A stretch of 64,000 nt of DNA from Thiomicrorhabdus immobilis (GCF_021654855.1 NZ_AP024202.1:2418001-2482000); one strand, 5' to 3'; numbered from the stretch's first letter, positions 15,474 through 25,125 are shown. The notes: a model not told the origin generated them from the letters alone. A program made the numbers and translations.

Positions 15474-17549
15474 CTACGCTCTGGCACCGCCAGATAAAGT
15501 CACTTTTGCACCTTGTCCGGTGTTACCAGATGACCCGGTAATTGGGCTTTGTGGTACTTCTTCCATTGCGGTTGGCCTAAAATTAGCCGCCCCCATTGGA
15601 GTCTGTCCCGCTACCCCTCTTACCGAAGGATTACGTTGTGTCGCAAAAGGCCCGTCAACGCCGGTCACTTTGCTGCCCCTATCCCAACCGTCGCCGGTGA
15701 TTCTGCTGCTCTTAGGAGCAGGTTCAACACTGGCTAAAGGTTGTGACATATCCACCGCTGTGGCTTGCCCCATCATAATCGGAAAATCCGACTCTCCCGG
15801 AGTGGCCGCTTGAGCGGTTTGGCACAATGCACTCATCTGATCAGTACCCTGGTAATGGGTACCAGAAACCAGTTCACATGCCCCTTTTTGAGCGCCAGTC
15901 AACCCCATTGGTCCAGGCTGAATACCCGTTAATGGGTAGCCAAACTGTCGGTCACTAGGCTGAGTTTTTTTTTGAACCTGCGCTTGTTCTTCAACGGAAC
16001 AACTGCTGGCAAAAGACTCTTTACCCATATAAGGTGTGCCGCTTACCGATTTACAACGTCCCGCTTCGCCGCCAGTAATATGACTACTGCCGCCACTGCG
16101 ATCGCCGGTTACTCTTTGCCCGCCGAATGTGCCTGAAATATTGACCTTTTCCGGCACTTTGTTTGGCGCGCTTGTTTGGCAAAGGGTTTCAACTTCTTCC
16201 CTGCCCTGGTATCCGGTGCCGCTCACGTTTTTACACGAGCCTCTATCCGCACCCGTTACCGCTTTGGGTTGACCTACTTGGGTACCGGTAGTGGTGGTGC
16301 CTGCAAAAGTGGTCGACATCAACACTTTTTTAGGCGCTTCATTATTTGAACCACTTGGCTTGATTGAACCCGACATAGCCGGAAAATCATTGCCACCACT
16401 TACTTTACGCTGGCTGCCTTCAAGTGAGCCTTTGCTTGCTGTAGTCGTTTTTGGCGATGGCCCCGGTTGGATGGAAAACCCACCTTTTGAGGTTGCTGCT
16501 TTGTCTGACTGAGCGCCACAAATCAAATCACTTTGATCAGCCGGTAAGTAATCTGTACCGGTTACCGCTTTGCATTGACCGGCACGATCACCTGTCACGC
16601 TTTTGGCTTGACCCATTTTGTTTCCACTAATGGTTTGTCCTTTAGTGGTTTGCGTGGATGTTACTTTTGCTGGTGCGGCTTTAGGAGTGTTTGAGCAATG
16701 TGTTTTAAACTCTTCCATCCCTAAATATTCCGTACCACTCACTAATTTACAGGCGCCTTTTTCCGTTCCGGTTGTAGCACCTTGACCTACCGCTGTGCCA
16801 GAGACATCTTGCCCACTCAAGGTTTGTGATAACGCCACCTTTTCGGGTGCGTTATTAGCACGACTTTTTGAGTTTTGACGTTTTTTTGAAGTATCGGTGG
16901 CGACTGCGCAACCACTTTTACCTTTACTACAACGTTGTGCTCTTACTGAGCGAGCAATCTCTCGAACTGACGCATCTGGGTTTGTCATTTTGGCCATAGA
17001 ACCGCTTTGTCCACTTTGCGATTTAAAAGCCATTTCACCTGACTTACCTTTAGCCAGTGCTTTACGCCATGCTTTAGACAACTTTCGTCCACTGTTGTCG
17101 GCAACTTGAGTTGCCACAACCGTGTTTCTACGACCAGAAGCATCGGCACGTTGTGTTTTTGCTTTGGTCTCTGTCTTAGCACGAGGTTCAACAATCGGCT
17201 CGGGCTTTTTCTTTTCCCTCGCCTTGGCTGCCGGTTGAGGCTGGTTACTCGCAGCTTGCCCACGTGTCATTTGCTTTCTTCTTTGTTTAGCGGCCTCTCG
17301 TCCTTCTGCAACCTTGATAGGTTGAGCGGGACGAACCGGTCTGCTAACAGAAGTCTCTACCACCTCTTGTCTTGGCGAGCTCGGCGTGCTGATAGCACTT
17401 GGAGAGGCTTCAACTTGAGCGGGAATGCTTGAAACAGCACTCTGCGCTCGAGTCGGTATCGCTGGTGCATTATTCTTACCAGAAGCTCTTGATTTGCGGT
17501 GTGCCATAGCTTGTGTGCGCCCACTCGGGGTATTTGTCATTTCACTCAT
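15474..17549 (-). CDS. csoS2: CsoS2 carboxysome assembly scaffold
   Basis: A 691-residue, basic, disordered scaffold. The N-terminal domain holds short Rubisco-binding repeats (RRKQMTRGQA, GRKLSKAWRKALAKGKSG, REIARSVRAQRC). A middle region repeats VSGTxYxGxE and AGQCKAVTG-like units several times, most with paired Cys. The C-terminal domain, after about residue 530, interacts with the shell. GGAGG lies eight bases before the ATG. An A9 run at codons 526-528 is a strong frameshift site: the -1 frame ends after three codons, predicting a 531-residue short form lacking the C-terminal domain. Two isoforms made by frameshifting are established in Halothiobacillus neapolitanus. Confidence 0.95.
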   Translation of the reverse strand: MSEMTNTPSGRTQAMAHRKSRASGKNNAPAIPTRAQSAVSSIPAQVEASPSAISTPSSPRQEVVETSVSRPVRPAQPIKVAEGREAAKQRRKQMTRGQAASNQPQPAAKAREKKKPEPIVEPRAKTETKAKTQRADASGRRNTVVATQVADNSGRKLSKAWRKALAKGKSGEMAFKSQSGQSGSMAKMTNPDASVREIARSVRAQRCSKGKSGCAVATDTSKKRQNSKSRANNAPEKVALSQTLSGQDVSGTAVGQGATTGTEKGACKLVSGTEYLGMEEFKTHCSNTPKAAPAKVTSTQTTKGQTISGNKMGQAKSVTGDRAGQCKAVTGTDYLPADQSDLICGAQSDKAATSKGGFSIQPGPSPKTTTASKGSLEGSQRKVSGGNDFPAMSGSIKPSGSNNEAPKKVLMSTTFAGTTTTGTQVGQPKAVTGADRGSCKNVSGTGYQGREEVETLCQTSAPNKVPEKVNISGTFGGQRVTGDRSGGSSHITGGEAGRCKSVSGTPYMGKESFASSCSVEEQAQVQKKTQPSDRQFGYPLTGIQPGPMGLTGAQKGACELVSGTHYQGTDQMSALCQTAQAATPGESDFPIMMGQATAVDMSQPLASVEPAPKSSRITGDGWDRGSKVTGVDGPFATQRNPSVRGVAGQTPMGAANFRPTAMEEVPQSPITGSSGNTGQGAKVTLSGGARA
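15952..15974 (-). other. Predicted -1 ribosomal frameshift site in csoS2
   Basis: The mRNA reads C followed by nine A (A9 at 15965-15973), in frame as CAA AAA AAA ACT. The heptamer A-AAA-AAA fits the X-XXY-YYZ slippage pattern. In the -1 frame it continues AAC TCA GCC TAG TGA, two adjacent stops. A 5-bp hairpin (TACCC/GGGTA, 15923-15938) begins 26 bases downstream, further than usual. Transcript slippage on the A run could give the same result. Confidence 0.65.
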
Positions 17550-17597
17550 GCTAAAGGCCTCCCTTTATTCATTGCTTACGTTCATTACAACCTTGGC

Positions 17598-17942
17598 TTA
17601 CATGCCTCTTGGGCGGTAAACCACAAAGTTGTGACCCTGACACTGCGTGTAGTTGTCATAACCAATTACACGAATAAGATGATCAGGATAAGCCTGACGA
17701 CAGGCGTCAATTTCGGCTAATACTTGGTTTGGATCACGCATTCCAAAGAACGGCAATTTCCACATCCCCCAGTAATGGCGAGAGGCTTTTTCTGGCACTT
17801 CGTGCTCTAGCGCAGGTGTCCAACCTTGGTTAATGATGTATACAATTTGGTCATAAATTTCGTCTGCATTCATATCAGGCAAAAATGAAAATGTCTCAAG
17901 CGTATACTTAGTACGATAGTCATCAGTCATTAAGTTACTCAT
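17598..17942 (-). CDS. cbbS: Rubisco small subunit, form IA
   Basis: A 114-residue small subunit with [22 protein letters not shown] and [20 protein letters not shown]. Eight copies cap the L8 core of Rubisco and contribute to the CsoS2 binding groove. It is the second gene of the operon, 47 bases after cbbL. Its length is standard for form IA. Confidence 0.97.
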   Translation of the reverse strand: MSNLMTDDYRTKYTLETFSFLPDMNADEIYDQIVYIINQGWTPALEHEVPEKASRHYWGMWKLPFFGMRDPNQVLAEIDACRQAYPDHLIRVIGYDNYTQCQGHNFVVYRPRGM

Positions 17943-17989
17943 TTGTAATCTCCTACAATTTCAATAATCTGCTTTGCGTTAACCCATCA

Positions 17990-19405
17990 TTAACCGGCAT
18001 CTAACTTATCAACCGTGTCATATTCAAACTTGATCTCTTTCCAAGTCTCTAAAGCCACAGCCAACTCTTTACTGCTACGGGCTGCGTCACGTAAGATGTC
18101 ACCACCTTCTCGTTCAAGATCACGCCCTTCGTTTCGTGCTTTAACACACGCTTCTAAAGCCACACGGTTAGCGGCAGCACCGGCTGCGTTACCACCTGGG
18201 TGACCTTGCGTACCCCCACCAAACTGCAGTACAGAGTCATCACCGAAGATGTTTACCAGAGCTGGCATGTGCCAAACGTGGATACCACCTGAAGCGACCG
18301 CAAATACACCTGGCATTGACGCCCAATCTTGGTCAAAGAAGATACCGCGTGAACGGTCTTCTGGAACAAAGTCTTCGCGTAGTAAATCAACAAAACCTAG
18401 GGTAGAAGCTCTATCCCCTTCTAACTTACCGACTACCGTACCGGTATGTAGGTGGTCACCCCCTGACAAACGTAAACACTTAGCCAATACACGGAAGTGA
18501 ATACCGTGTTTTGGGTTACGGTCAATTACGGCGTGCATCGCACGGTGAATGTGTAATAACATGCCGTTTTCACGACACCAGTTAGCCAAAGTGGTATTGG
18601 CGGTAAAACCAGCGGTTAAGAAGTCGTGCATGATGATCGGCTGGCCAAGTTCTTTGGCAAATTCAGCACGTTTCATCATCTCTTCAACCGAACCGGCAGT
18701 AACGTTCAAGTAGTGACCTTTACGCTCACCTGTCTCTTCAGTCGCTTTGTTAACCGCTTCAGCAACAAACTCAAAACGGTTGCGCCAGCGCTGGAAAGGC
18801 TGCGAGTTGATGTTTTCATCATCTTTGGTTAAATCTAGACCACCGCGTAAACATTCATAAACCGCTCGACCGTAGTTTTTAGCGGAAAGACCTAATTTAG
18901 GTTTGATGGTACAACCCAACATTGGACGACCATATTTGTTTAGCTTGTCACGCTCAACCTGAATACCCGCTGGCGGTCCACCACACGTTTTAACAAACGC
19001 AACCGGAAAACGGATATCTTCTAAACGTAAAGCACGTACCGCTTTAAATCCGAATACGTTACCTACCAATGAGGTTAAAACGTTGACCACTGAACCTTCT
19101 TCAAAAAGGTCTAGCGGATAGGCAATAAATGCGTAAAATGATTCTTTATCACCTGGAACATCTTCAATTCGGTAACAACGACCTTTGTAGTACTCCATAT
19201 CAGACAGTAGATCTGTCCATACGGTGGTCCAAGTTCCGGTTGAACTTTCCGCGGCTACCGCAGCAGCCGCTTCTTCACGTGGAACACCCGCTTGTGGTGT
19301 TACCTTGAAGCACGCTAATAAATCTGTATCTAGTGGTGTATAGTCAGGTGTCCAATAGGTCAACTGATAATCCTGTACACCGGCATCAAAAGTTTGTGTA
19401 GACAT
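17990..19405 (-). CDS. cbbL: Rubisco large subunit, form IA (carboxysomal)
   Basis: A 471-residue catalytic subunit that carboxylates ribulose-1,5-bisphosphate. The carbamylated lysine is in [11 protein letters not shown], loop 6 in TVVGKLEGD and the other substrate-binding motif in [21 protein letters not shown] choose the ATG at 19405 ([15 protein letters not shown]), which has AGAGGAG upstream; an upstream in-frame extension has no ribosome-binding site. First gene of the operon; its promoter lies in the AT-rich divergent region shared with dabB. Confidence 0.98.
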   Translation of the reverse strand: MSTQTFDAGVQDYQLTYWTPDYTPLDTDLLACFKVTPQAGVPREEAAAAVAAESSTGTWTTVWTDLLSDMEYYKGRCYRIEDVPGDKESFYAFIAYPLDLFEEGSVVNVLTSLVGNVFGFKAVRALRLEDIRFPVAFVKTCGGPPAGIQVERDKLNKYGRPMLGCTIKPKLGLSAKNYGRAVYECLRGGLDLTKDDENINSQPFQRWRNRFEFVAEAVNKATEETGERKGHYLNVTAGSVEEMMKRAEFAKELGQPIIMHDFLTAGFTANTTLANWCRENGMLLHIHRAMHAVIDRNPKHGIHFRVLAKCLRLSGGDHLHTGTVVGKLEGDRASTLGFVDLLREDFVPEDRSRGIFFDQDWASMPGVFAVASGGIHVWHMPALVNIFGDDSVLQFGGGTQGHPGGNAAGAAANRVALEACVKARNEGRDLEREGGDILRDAARSSKELAVALETWKEIKFEYDTVDKLDAG

Positions 19406-20010
19406 AGAATTTCTCCTCTTAGGGTTTGGAGTTGCATTAAATTCGAGCTCAATGTTATAGAGCCACCAAACCATTGACTAATTGAAAGAAACGATAGGAA
19501 ATATTGAGCAAACTCTATATATTTGAGAAAAACAACAAAATAAACCAATGCAACACGTTGTTTTTAAATGCTTTTTATTTTTTTAGAAATTAAGCGATTT
19601 TTTTAACAATTTTTTCAAAAAATGTTTTTTTAGCTACAAAAATTATTTTTCATTGAGCATTTTTAGTGTTTTTGAACACCTAAAAAATAAAAAACAGACA
19701 AATATTCCTTAATTCTTAATCCTTATTTTTTGATAAACCAAAAAGTCATAAGTCATAAGCCATAATTCAAAATCCACAACCAATCACTATCGACTAACGT
19801 CTATTTTCTTAACTGTCCACTGCAAACTAAAAACCAATCCAATCCCCCTTATAAACAGAGAGAGTTTGTTTGCCCATTTTTGTATAAATAGGTATCTCTC
19901 TATGATAGTTATTGGATTTATCAATTATTCATCCGCATCAGAGTTGTCTAAGATTTGTCTCAAAGATGCACTACTGCATTGGTTTTTAATTTAAGGATAG
20001 GAGCGGTTTT
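19406..20010. promoter_or_regulatory. Divergent regulatory region between cbbL and dabB
   Basis: A 605-base gap with no gene, extremely AT-rich from about 19560 to 19740 with long T and A runs. AATATTGAG (19500-19508) and CTCTATATATT (19513-19523) form an imperfect inverted repeat about 95 bases upstream of cbbL, of the T-N11-A type LysR proteins favour; it is a CbbR operator candidate. On the minus strand a weak TTAGTC-N16-TATAAC promoter lies nearer cbbL. On the plus side, TATAAA near 19884 could be the dabB -10 box. A TTTTTAG/CTAAAAA imperfect hairpin lies near 19661-19690. All site calls are tentative. Confidence 0.5.
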
Positions 20011-21573
20011 ATGAATACTCCGATGATTTGGTCACTCTCTCTATATGCCATACCGCTGCTCTTTTTAATGGGCGCAGCGGCAAATTTAAGCCACGTAAAT
20101 TGGCGTGCGACTTTATGGGCGTCGCAAGGAGCATTATGGATAGCGGCGGCTTCAGCACTTTTGACTTTATTTGGCAATGTGCCGCTAGCGGATCTCCAAG
20201 GTGCTGGCTGGATTAATCCCTCTGCCAGCAGTTTGGTGATGTTACTGTTAATTAGCTTTATCGCTTTTGTGAATGTGCGTTTTTCTCATAACTATATGGC
20301 GGGGAACCGCGAAGAAGAGACACGCTATCTTCGCTGGTTAATGCTGACTTTAGGTTCGGTTACCTTAGTGGTAATCAGTAATCATCTATTGGTGTTTATG
20401 GCGGCGTGGATTTCTATCAGCATGAGCCTGCACCAATTGCTGGTTTTCTACCCACAACGTCAAAGAGCGGTGTTAGCGGCCTATAAAAAATTCATTTTTG
20501 CCCGCTTAGCAGAGGTCACATTATTTACCGCCATTATGTTGCTTTACTACGATACCGGCTCTTGGTTGATTAGTGATGTTTATGTCGCCATGGCTAAAGC
20601 CAGCCAGCTTAATGGCGTGCAAGAAACCGCGGCAGTACTGTTGGCGCTAACCGCCTTAATTAAATGTGCGCAACTACCATTGCATGGTTGGCTAATTCAA
20701 GTGGTAGAGGCTCCGACACCGGTATCGGCACTGTTACATGCCGGCATTATTAACCTGGGTGGTTTTTTGATGATTTTATTTGCGCCACTGATTATCCAAT
20801 CAGCCATCGCACAGTGGTTATTACTGATTGTGGGTGGATTGACTACAGTGGTGGCGGCGTTGATTATGATGACTAAAATCAGTGTCAAAGTGCGTTTGGC
20901 TTGGTCAACCATGTCGCAAATGGGCTTAATGCTGGTTGAATGCGGTTTAGGCTTGTATGAGTTGGCGCTATTACACCTGGTGGCGCACTCTTGTTACAAA
21001 GCTTATGCGTTCTTAAACAGTGGTTCAGAGGTGGAGTCCGACCTAAAACGTCGACTCGCCTTACCGAAAATGCCCCGTGCTCCGCAGTGGTTAAGCAGTT
21101 TTTTGATTGCCGCGGCATTTGTGGCAGGCATGATCTGGATTTTTGATATTTCTGGGCCATACAGTCCGTGGCTATTATTGGGTATTGCCATGATGATTTT
21201 AGTGGCCGAACGCGACAGCCGTTTACAACGCGGTGGTTTGTTTGGGGTACTGAGCATGGCCTTGATTTTAGTGGCGGCATACTCTTTACAAAAATATGGA
21301 GCAGGCCTGGTGGTTCAATCGTTACCTGATGCCGTTGGTGTTTGGGGCGACCTATGGATGAGCGTTCTATTCATTGGCTTTATTGCACTCTACTGGGTAT
21401 TAAAGTACTGGCCCGAGCACCCAAAAGTGATGCACTTTAGAGTGGCGTTATATGCTGGATTTTATTTGGATGAGTGGGTCACTCGCCTGAGTTTAAACTT
21501 GTTTCCTAAACAGTTACCCGTGCGTTTTAACCCTAAACAATTGCAAATTGCACCGAGGGAGATGATTCAATGA
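20011..21573 (+). CDS. dabB: DabB: NuoL-like membrane subunit of the DAB inorganic-carbon pump
   Basis: A 520-residue, multi-pass protein of the proton-antiporter (NuoL/MrpA) family. The conserved proton-channel region is LTALIKCAQLPLHGWLIQVVEAPTPVSALLHAG, around residues 210-245. DabB pairs with DabA to accumulate bicarbonate, coupling cation flow to vectorial CO2 hydration. AGGAG lies upstream of the ATG. The stop overlaps the dabA start (ATGA). The location, divergent from the carboxysome operon, supports a role in the CO2-concentrating mechanism rather than in complex I. Confidence 0.92.
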   Translation: MNTPMIWSLSLYAIPLLFLMGAAANLSHVNWRATLWASQGALWIAAASALLTLFGNVPLADLQGAGWINPSASSLVMLLLISFIAFVNVRFSHNYMAGNREEETRYLRWLMLTLGSVTLVVISNHLLVFMAAWISISMSLHQLLVFYPQRQRAVLAAYKKFIFARLAEVTLFTAIMLLYYDTGSWLISDVYVAMAKASQLNGVQETAAVLLALTALIKCAQLPLHGWLIQVVEAPTPVSALLHAGIINLGGFLMILFAPLIIQSAIAQWLLLIVGGLTTVVAALIMMTKISVKVRLAWSTMSQMGLMLVECGLGLYELALLHLVAHSCYKAYAFLNSGSEVESDLKRRLALPKMPRAPQWLSSFLIAAAFVAGMIWIFDISGPYSPWLLLGIAMMILVAERDSRLQRGGLFGVLSMALILVAAYSLQKYGAGLVVQSLPDAVGVWGDLWMSVLFIGFIALYWVLKYWPEHPKVMHFRVALYAGFYLDEWVTRLSLNLFPKQLPVRFNPKQLQIAPREMIQ

Positions 21574-23993
21574 AAACAACTCAACTCAAAACTCAAAACA
21601 CCGCTGCTTTAAGCGAAACTCAAAAGACGGCGCTACAAACCGCCTGCGGTTTTATTGCCCCAACTTGGCCATTAGACCAATGGATTGCGGTTAACCCATG
21701 GTGGGAATTACGTGATCGCCCCATTAAAGAAGTGGCTGCCGATTTAGCCGCCTTGGCGCAAGTACAAGCTACGCCAAGTAAAAGCTATTTTGAGCCTTTA
21801 TGGATGAGTCGCATTCAACCGATTCACATTGAAAAAGCGCTTAAGGAAGCCAATGTAACGGCCGATATCAGCGACTGCGAATCGCACCTATTGTCTAACG
21901 ATGAAACCGCACACTGGCACAATGTGAGCGACTTAATGGACAGTGGTCGTGACCGCTTACATACCATGGCGTGGCGTGATGAAATCACCCATCAAGTGAG
22001 CCAGTTTTGCGCTTTTTACTTTCATGATTCTGAGGTCTGCAGTCAGTTCAGCAACGGTATTGAAGGTTTTTACCCAAGCTGGTTGCAAGCGACTCAAGCT
22101 GACCAGGGCATTGAAATCATTATGGGTGAACCCGGTCTAACGGAGCTGTTTTTTCGACTTCCCAAAGAACCCGAAACCCTCATTGCACAAGCCTTGGCAG
22201 AGCTTCAAGTGCCTGACCAATATGTGCAAGACTATGCTCACGCCCTATTATTAGATATGAATGGCTGGGCATCTTGGGTGGCGTATGAACGCTGGCAAGA
22301 TCGATTAAATGGTCAAGAAAACCACTTGATGCTTGAACTTTTGGCCATACGTATGGCTTGGGATTTAGTGCTTTGGCAATACCAACAGCTCAAAAGTAAA
22401 AGTGTGTTTGGTGAACTCAAATTCCTGTGGCGTCATCAGTTATCCAGATTGCCTGACCTAAAAAACTCGCATGCCAAGGCACAAGAGTTGACCTGGGTAT
22501 GGCAACGTGCGGCTGAAATCGCCTATCAAGAGTCGATTCAACAGCAACTCAACCAACCCGCGTCCACAAAGCAAACAAAACCCATTGTTCAAGCGGCATT
22601 TTGTATTGATGTACGCTCGGAGGTTATTCGTCGTGCTTTAGAGTCACAAGACAGTCGTATTCAAACCATCGGTTTTGCCGGTTTCTTTGGCTTACCCATT
22701 GAATATCAAGCACCTGGGAGCTCTTTGGTTCGTCCACAGTTACCAGGCCTGCTAAAACCGAGTGTGCGCTTAATGCCGATTTTAGCGCCCGAACAAGAAC
22801 AAAAACAGAAAGCCATTTTTAACCGTAAAGCACGTTGGTTAGATTGGGGAAGTGCCGCACCCGCGACCTTTAGTATGGTTGAGGCTAGCGGTTTGTTGTA
22901 TGCATTTAAGCTTTTAAGCAATACGCTGTTTCCAGATCCACACCAACATCCGGTTAACGACTTAGAAGTTGGCAAAACCTGGGAACTCACCCAAGACCAA
23001 CAACCGTTAACTGTGCCACAGTTGGTCGATTTGGCCTCAGGTATCTTAAAAGCGATGGGGCTAAGCAAAAATTTGGCGCAATTTGTTCTGCTGGTCGGTC
23101 ATGGTAGCCAAACCTGCAACAACCCACATGCAGCGGGCTTGGATTGCGGGGCTTGTGGCGGACAAACCGGTGAATTAAATGTGCGGGCTTTAGCTTATCT
23201 ACTTAATCGACCGGATATTCGTAAAGGCCTAGTGGAGCACGGCATTGAAATACCCGAAACCACCGAGTTTATTGCCGCTTTGCACAATACAACTACGGAT
23301 GACATCTTCTGCTACGACATTGAAATCATGGATGAGCAGTTGGAGTTTTGGTTGGATAATGCGGCGGATTTATGCCGTCAAGAGCGAGCCTTACGTTTGG
23401 GAATACCCGATGCCAGCACAGCTCATTTAAATCAAGCCATCAGAGCACGTTCAAAAGATTGGTCGCAAGTTCGTCCAGAATGGGGCTTGGCCAATAACGC
23501 GGCGTTTATTGTTGCACCGCGCCAGCGAACGCAACATCTAAACCTGCAAGGGCGAAGTTTCTTGCACGACTATCAAGCAAAAGAAGATACCGACTTTAGC
23601 TTGTTAGAACTGATTATGACCGCACCGATGGTGGTAACGAACTGGATTAACCTACAATATTATGCGTCGGTTTGCGACAACTACAAATACGGTAGTGGCA
23701 ATAAGGTACTGCATAATGTGGTGGGCGGGAATATCGGTGTGTTTGAGGGTAACGGCGGCGACCTACGCATTGGTTTAGCCATGCAATCACTTCACAACGG
23801 TGAAGAGTGGATGCATGAACCTCTACGCTTAAGTGTTTATATTGACGCGCCGCAAACGGCTATTGAAGAGATTGCCCAACGCCATGAAACCGTGGGCAAC
23901 CTGATTAAAAATGAATGGTTATTTCTATTCCATTGGGGTCAAGATGGTCAAATTCAACGCTTTACTGGGTCTGAATGGATTAAGACTGACTAA
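21570..23993 (+). CDS. dabA: DabA: zinc carbonic-anhydrase-like subunit of the DAB pump (DUF2309)
   Basis: An 807-residue protein of the DUF2309 family. The beta-carbonic-anhydrase-like zinc ligands are visible: Cys345 and Asp347 in FCIDVRSE, and the His and Cys of LVGHGSQTCNNPHAAGLDCGACGG near residue 510. It is a peripheral cytoplasmic subunit that hydrates CO2 to bicarbonate, driven by DabB. Both genes are coupled by an ATGA overlap. Length is typical. It contains a one-mismatch copy of the iterated palindrome near 22743. Confidence 0.93.
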   Translation: MKTTQLKTQNTAALSETQKTALQTACGFIAPTWPLDQWIAVNPWWELRDRPIKEVAADLAALAQVQATPSKSYFEPLWMSRIQPIHIEKALKEANVTADISDCESHLLSNDETAHWHNVSDLMDSGRDRLHTMAWRDEITHQVSQFCAFYFHDSEVCSQFSNGIEGFYPSWLQATQADQGIEIIMGEPGLTELFFRLPKEPETLIAQALAELQVPDQYVQDYAHALLLDMNGWASWVAYERWQDRLNGQENHLMLELLAIRMAWDLVLWQYQQLKSKSVFGELKFLWRHQLSRLPDLKNSHAKAQELTWVWQRAAEIAYQESIQQQLNQPASTKQTKPIVQAAFCIDVRSEVIRRALESQDSRIQTIGFAGFFGLPIEYQAPGSSLVRPQLPGLLKPSVRLMPILAPEQEQKQKAIFNRKARWLDWGSAAPATFSMVEASGLLYAFKLLSNTLFPDPHQHPVNDLEVGKTWELTQDQQPLTVPQLVDLASGILKAMGLSKNLAQFVLLVGHGSQTCNNPHAAGLDCGACGGQTGELNVRALAYLLNRPDIRKGLVEHGIEIPETTEFIAALHNTTTDDIFCYDIEIMDEQLEFWLDNAADLCRQERALRLGIPDASTAHLNQAIRARSKDWSQVRPEWGLANNAAFIVAPRQRTQHLNLQGRSFLHDYQAKEDTDFSLLELIMTAPMVVTNWINLQYYASVCDNYKYGSGNKVLHNVVGGNIGVFEGNGGDLRIGLAMQSLHNGEEWMHEPLRLSVYIDAPQTAIEEIAQRHETVGNLIKNEWLFLFHWGQDGQIQRFTGSEWIKTD

Positions 23994-24030
23994 GCGCCCC
24001 TTAATAAAAGTAAATCAACTTTAAAACCCG

Positions 24031-24070
24031 CTCACTTAGGCTAGCGATGATAACCGCTAGCCTAAGTGAG
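24031..24070 (+). terminator. 16-bp perfect hairpin after dabA
   Basis: CTCACTTAGGCTAGCG (24031-24046), an 8-base loop and CGCTAGCCTAAGTGAG (24055-24070). It begins 38 bases after the dabA stop. There is no U-tract on either side, so it is more likely an mRNA 3'-end stabiliser or protein-binding site than a simple intrinsic terminator. The rest of 24071-24282 shows nothing else I can identify. Confidence 0.6.
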
Positions 24071-24282
24071 GCTTAACATTAGTAAACTTAAACAATTGGT
24101 CTGGTGGTGTTTCAATATTGAGTTATCTGTCAACTAAGCAAATCATCTCAAAAAACAAACACCCACCAGAGCAATTACAGCGGGCCATATTTATTGGCCT
24201 TTTTATATATAAACAGTGGCGATAACACCGCCAATATTCTGTATAAATCGAGATAAGACAATCCGTCAAATTTAAGCCAAAA

Positions 24283-24306
24283 AAAACCCCGTAAAACGGG
24301 GTTTTG
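24283..24306 (-). terminator. Rho-independent terminator of the 108-residue unknown gene
   Basis: On the minus strand AAAACCCCG, TTTTA loop and CGGGGTTTT are followed by further U residues. It lies 17 bases after the stop of the minus-strand gene. Confidence 0.85.
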
Positions 24307-24322
24307 GAGTAAAAAATCGGAG

Positions 24323-24649
24323 TTATTCAACCAGGTAGTCCATAAGATTCATGTACAAACTTTCCAAGCGTTTAATGTTTTCTGCCGTCACGTGGTGATC
24401 GCAATCGGGGTGTTTCAATGCATCTTGGTTCAGTTGCCATAAACGCTTACAGGTTGCAATAGTCATACGCAATTCATAAGGAGAAGGGTTACCCGTTTCT
24501 TGCCAATCGCCCGGCATCATATCAATCTCTTTTTGAGCAAACTCAATTACCCTAGATGCACTTGTCGCGTCGGTTTTTTGGACGGGCCCATTTACAGTGT
24601 GAGCCGTTCTTTTAGTTTGTTGAACTAAAGGCGAAGATTGAATGGCCAT
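24323..24649 (-). CDS. Conserved-looking protein of unknown function
   Basis: A 108-residue protein I do not recognise. Residues 1-30 look disordered (Ser/Thr/Gln rich); the remainder (ASRVIEFAQKEI, SPYELRMTIATCKRLWQLNQDA, ENIKRLESLYMNLMDYLVE) is helical with regular hydrophobic spacing. It contains a CxxxxxxHPDCDHH-like stretch. It has its own terminator and sits between dabA and the tRNA genes, so it is a monocistronic unit. Base usage resembles its neighbours. Confidence 0.65.
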   Translation of the reverse strand: MAIQSSPLVQQTKRTAHTVNGPVQKTDATSASRVIEFAQKEIDMMPGDWQETGNPSPYELRMTIATCKRLWQLNQDALKHPDCDHHVTAENIKRLESLYMNLMDYLVE

Positions 24650-24847
24650 AATGCGTTTCCTCTACTTAAAATCTAGTAACGATTTTGATTATAGAGAGCC
24701 ATACCCATTGATAATAATTGGAGTTTTCTATAAGTAACTGCGAAGGTTCTCTATGGATTAAAAAAACGCCTCAACAACCAATTCAAATGAAATATCATCT
24801 ATCTATGACGATAGCGTTCAAAAAGGCTAGTCTTACACTCCTATTTA

Positions 24848-24859
24848 CAGACCGGTCTG
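24848..24859. promoter_or_regulatory. CAGACCGGTCTG palindrome upstream of the tRNA-Phe promoter
   Basis: A 12-bp perfect palindrome located 31 bases upstream of the tRNA-Phe -35 box. AGACCGGTCT-type dyads are typical operators of TetR-family repressors, but no TetR gene lies in the window. The surrounding gap (24650-24890) shows nothing else. Confidence 0.4.
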
Positions 24860-24890
24860 ACAAATATCTCTTAATTTTTCAAAATAACAT

Positions 24891-24919
24891 TTGACAGTCG
24901 CAAAACCCATCTATACAAT
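24891..24919 (+). promoter_or_regulatory. Strong sigma-70 promoter of the tRNA-Phe/tRNA-Leu unit
   Basis: TTGACA (24891-24896), an exact 17-base spacer and TACAAT (24914-24919). The following ACGCCC resembles the GC-rich discriminator of stringently controlled stable-RNA promoters. Confidence 0.85.
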
Positions 24920-24935
24920 ACGCCCATTCTATTTT

Positions 24936-25011
24936 GGCCACATAGCTCAGTCGGTAGAGCAAGGGATTGAAAATCCCTGTGTCCCTGGTTCGATTCCAGG
25001 TGTGGCCACCA
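24936..25011 (+). tRNA. tRNA-Phe (GAA)
   Basis: A 76-base cloverleaf: acceptor GGCCACA pairing with TGTGGCC, D-arm GCTCAGTCGGTAGAGC, anticodon arm GGGATTGAAAATCCC with GAA at 34-36, T-arm CTGGTTCGATTCCAG, and an encoded ACCA end. Confidence 0.97.
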
Positions 25012-25041
25012 TATTTTATAGGTTGTTTCGGCAACTTATTC

Positions 25042-25125
<84 letters not shown>

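Noticed and set aside
20011-21573. DabB gene read as an NADH dehydrogenase (complex I) subunit
   Set aside because: It is alone except for an overlapping DUF2309 (DabA) gene and is divergent from the carboxysome operon; no other nuo genes are near.
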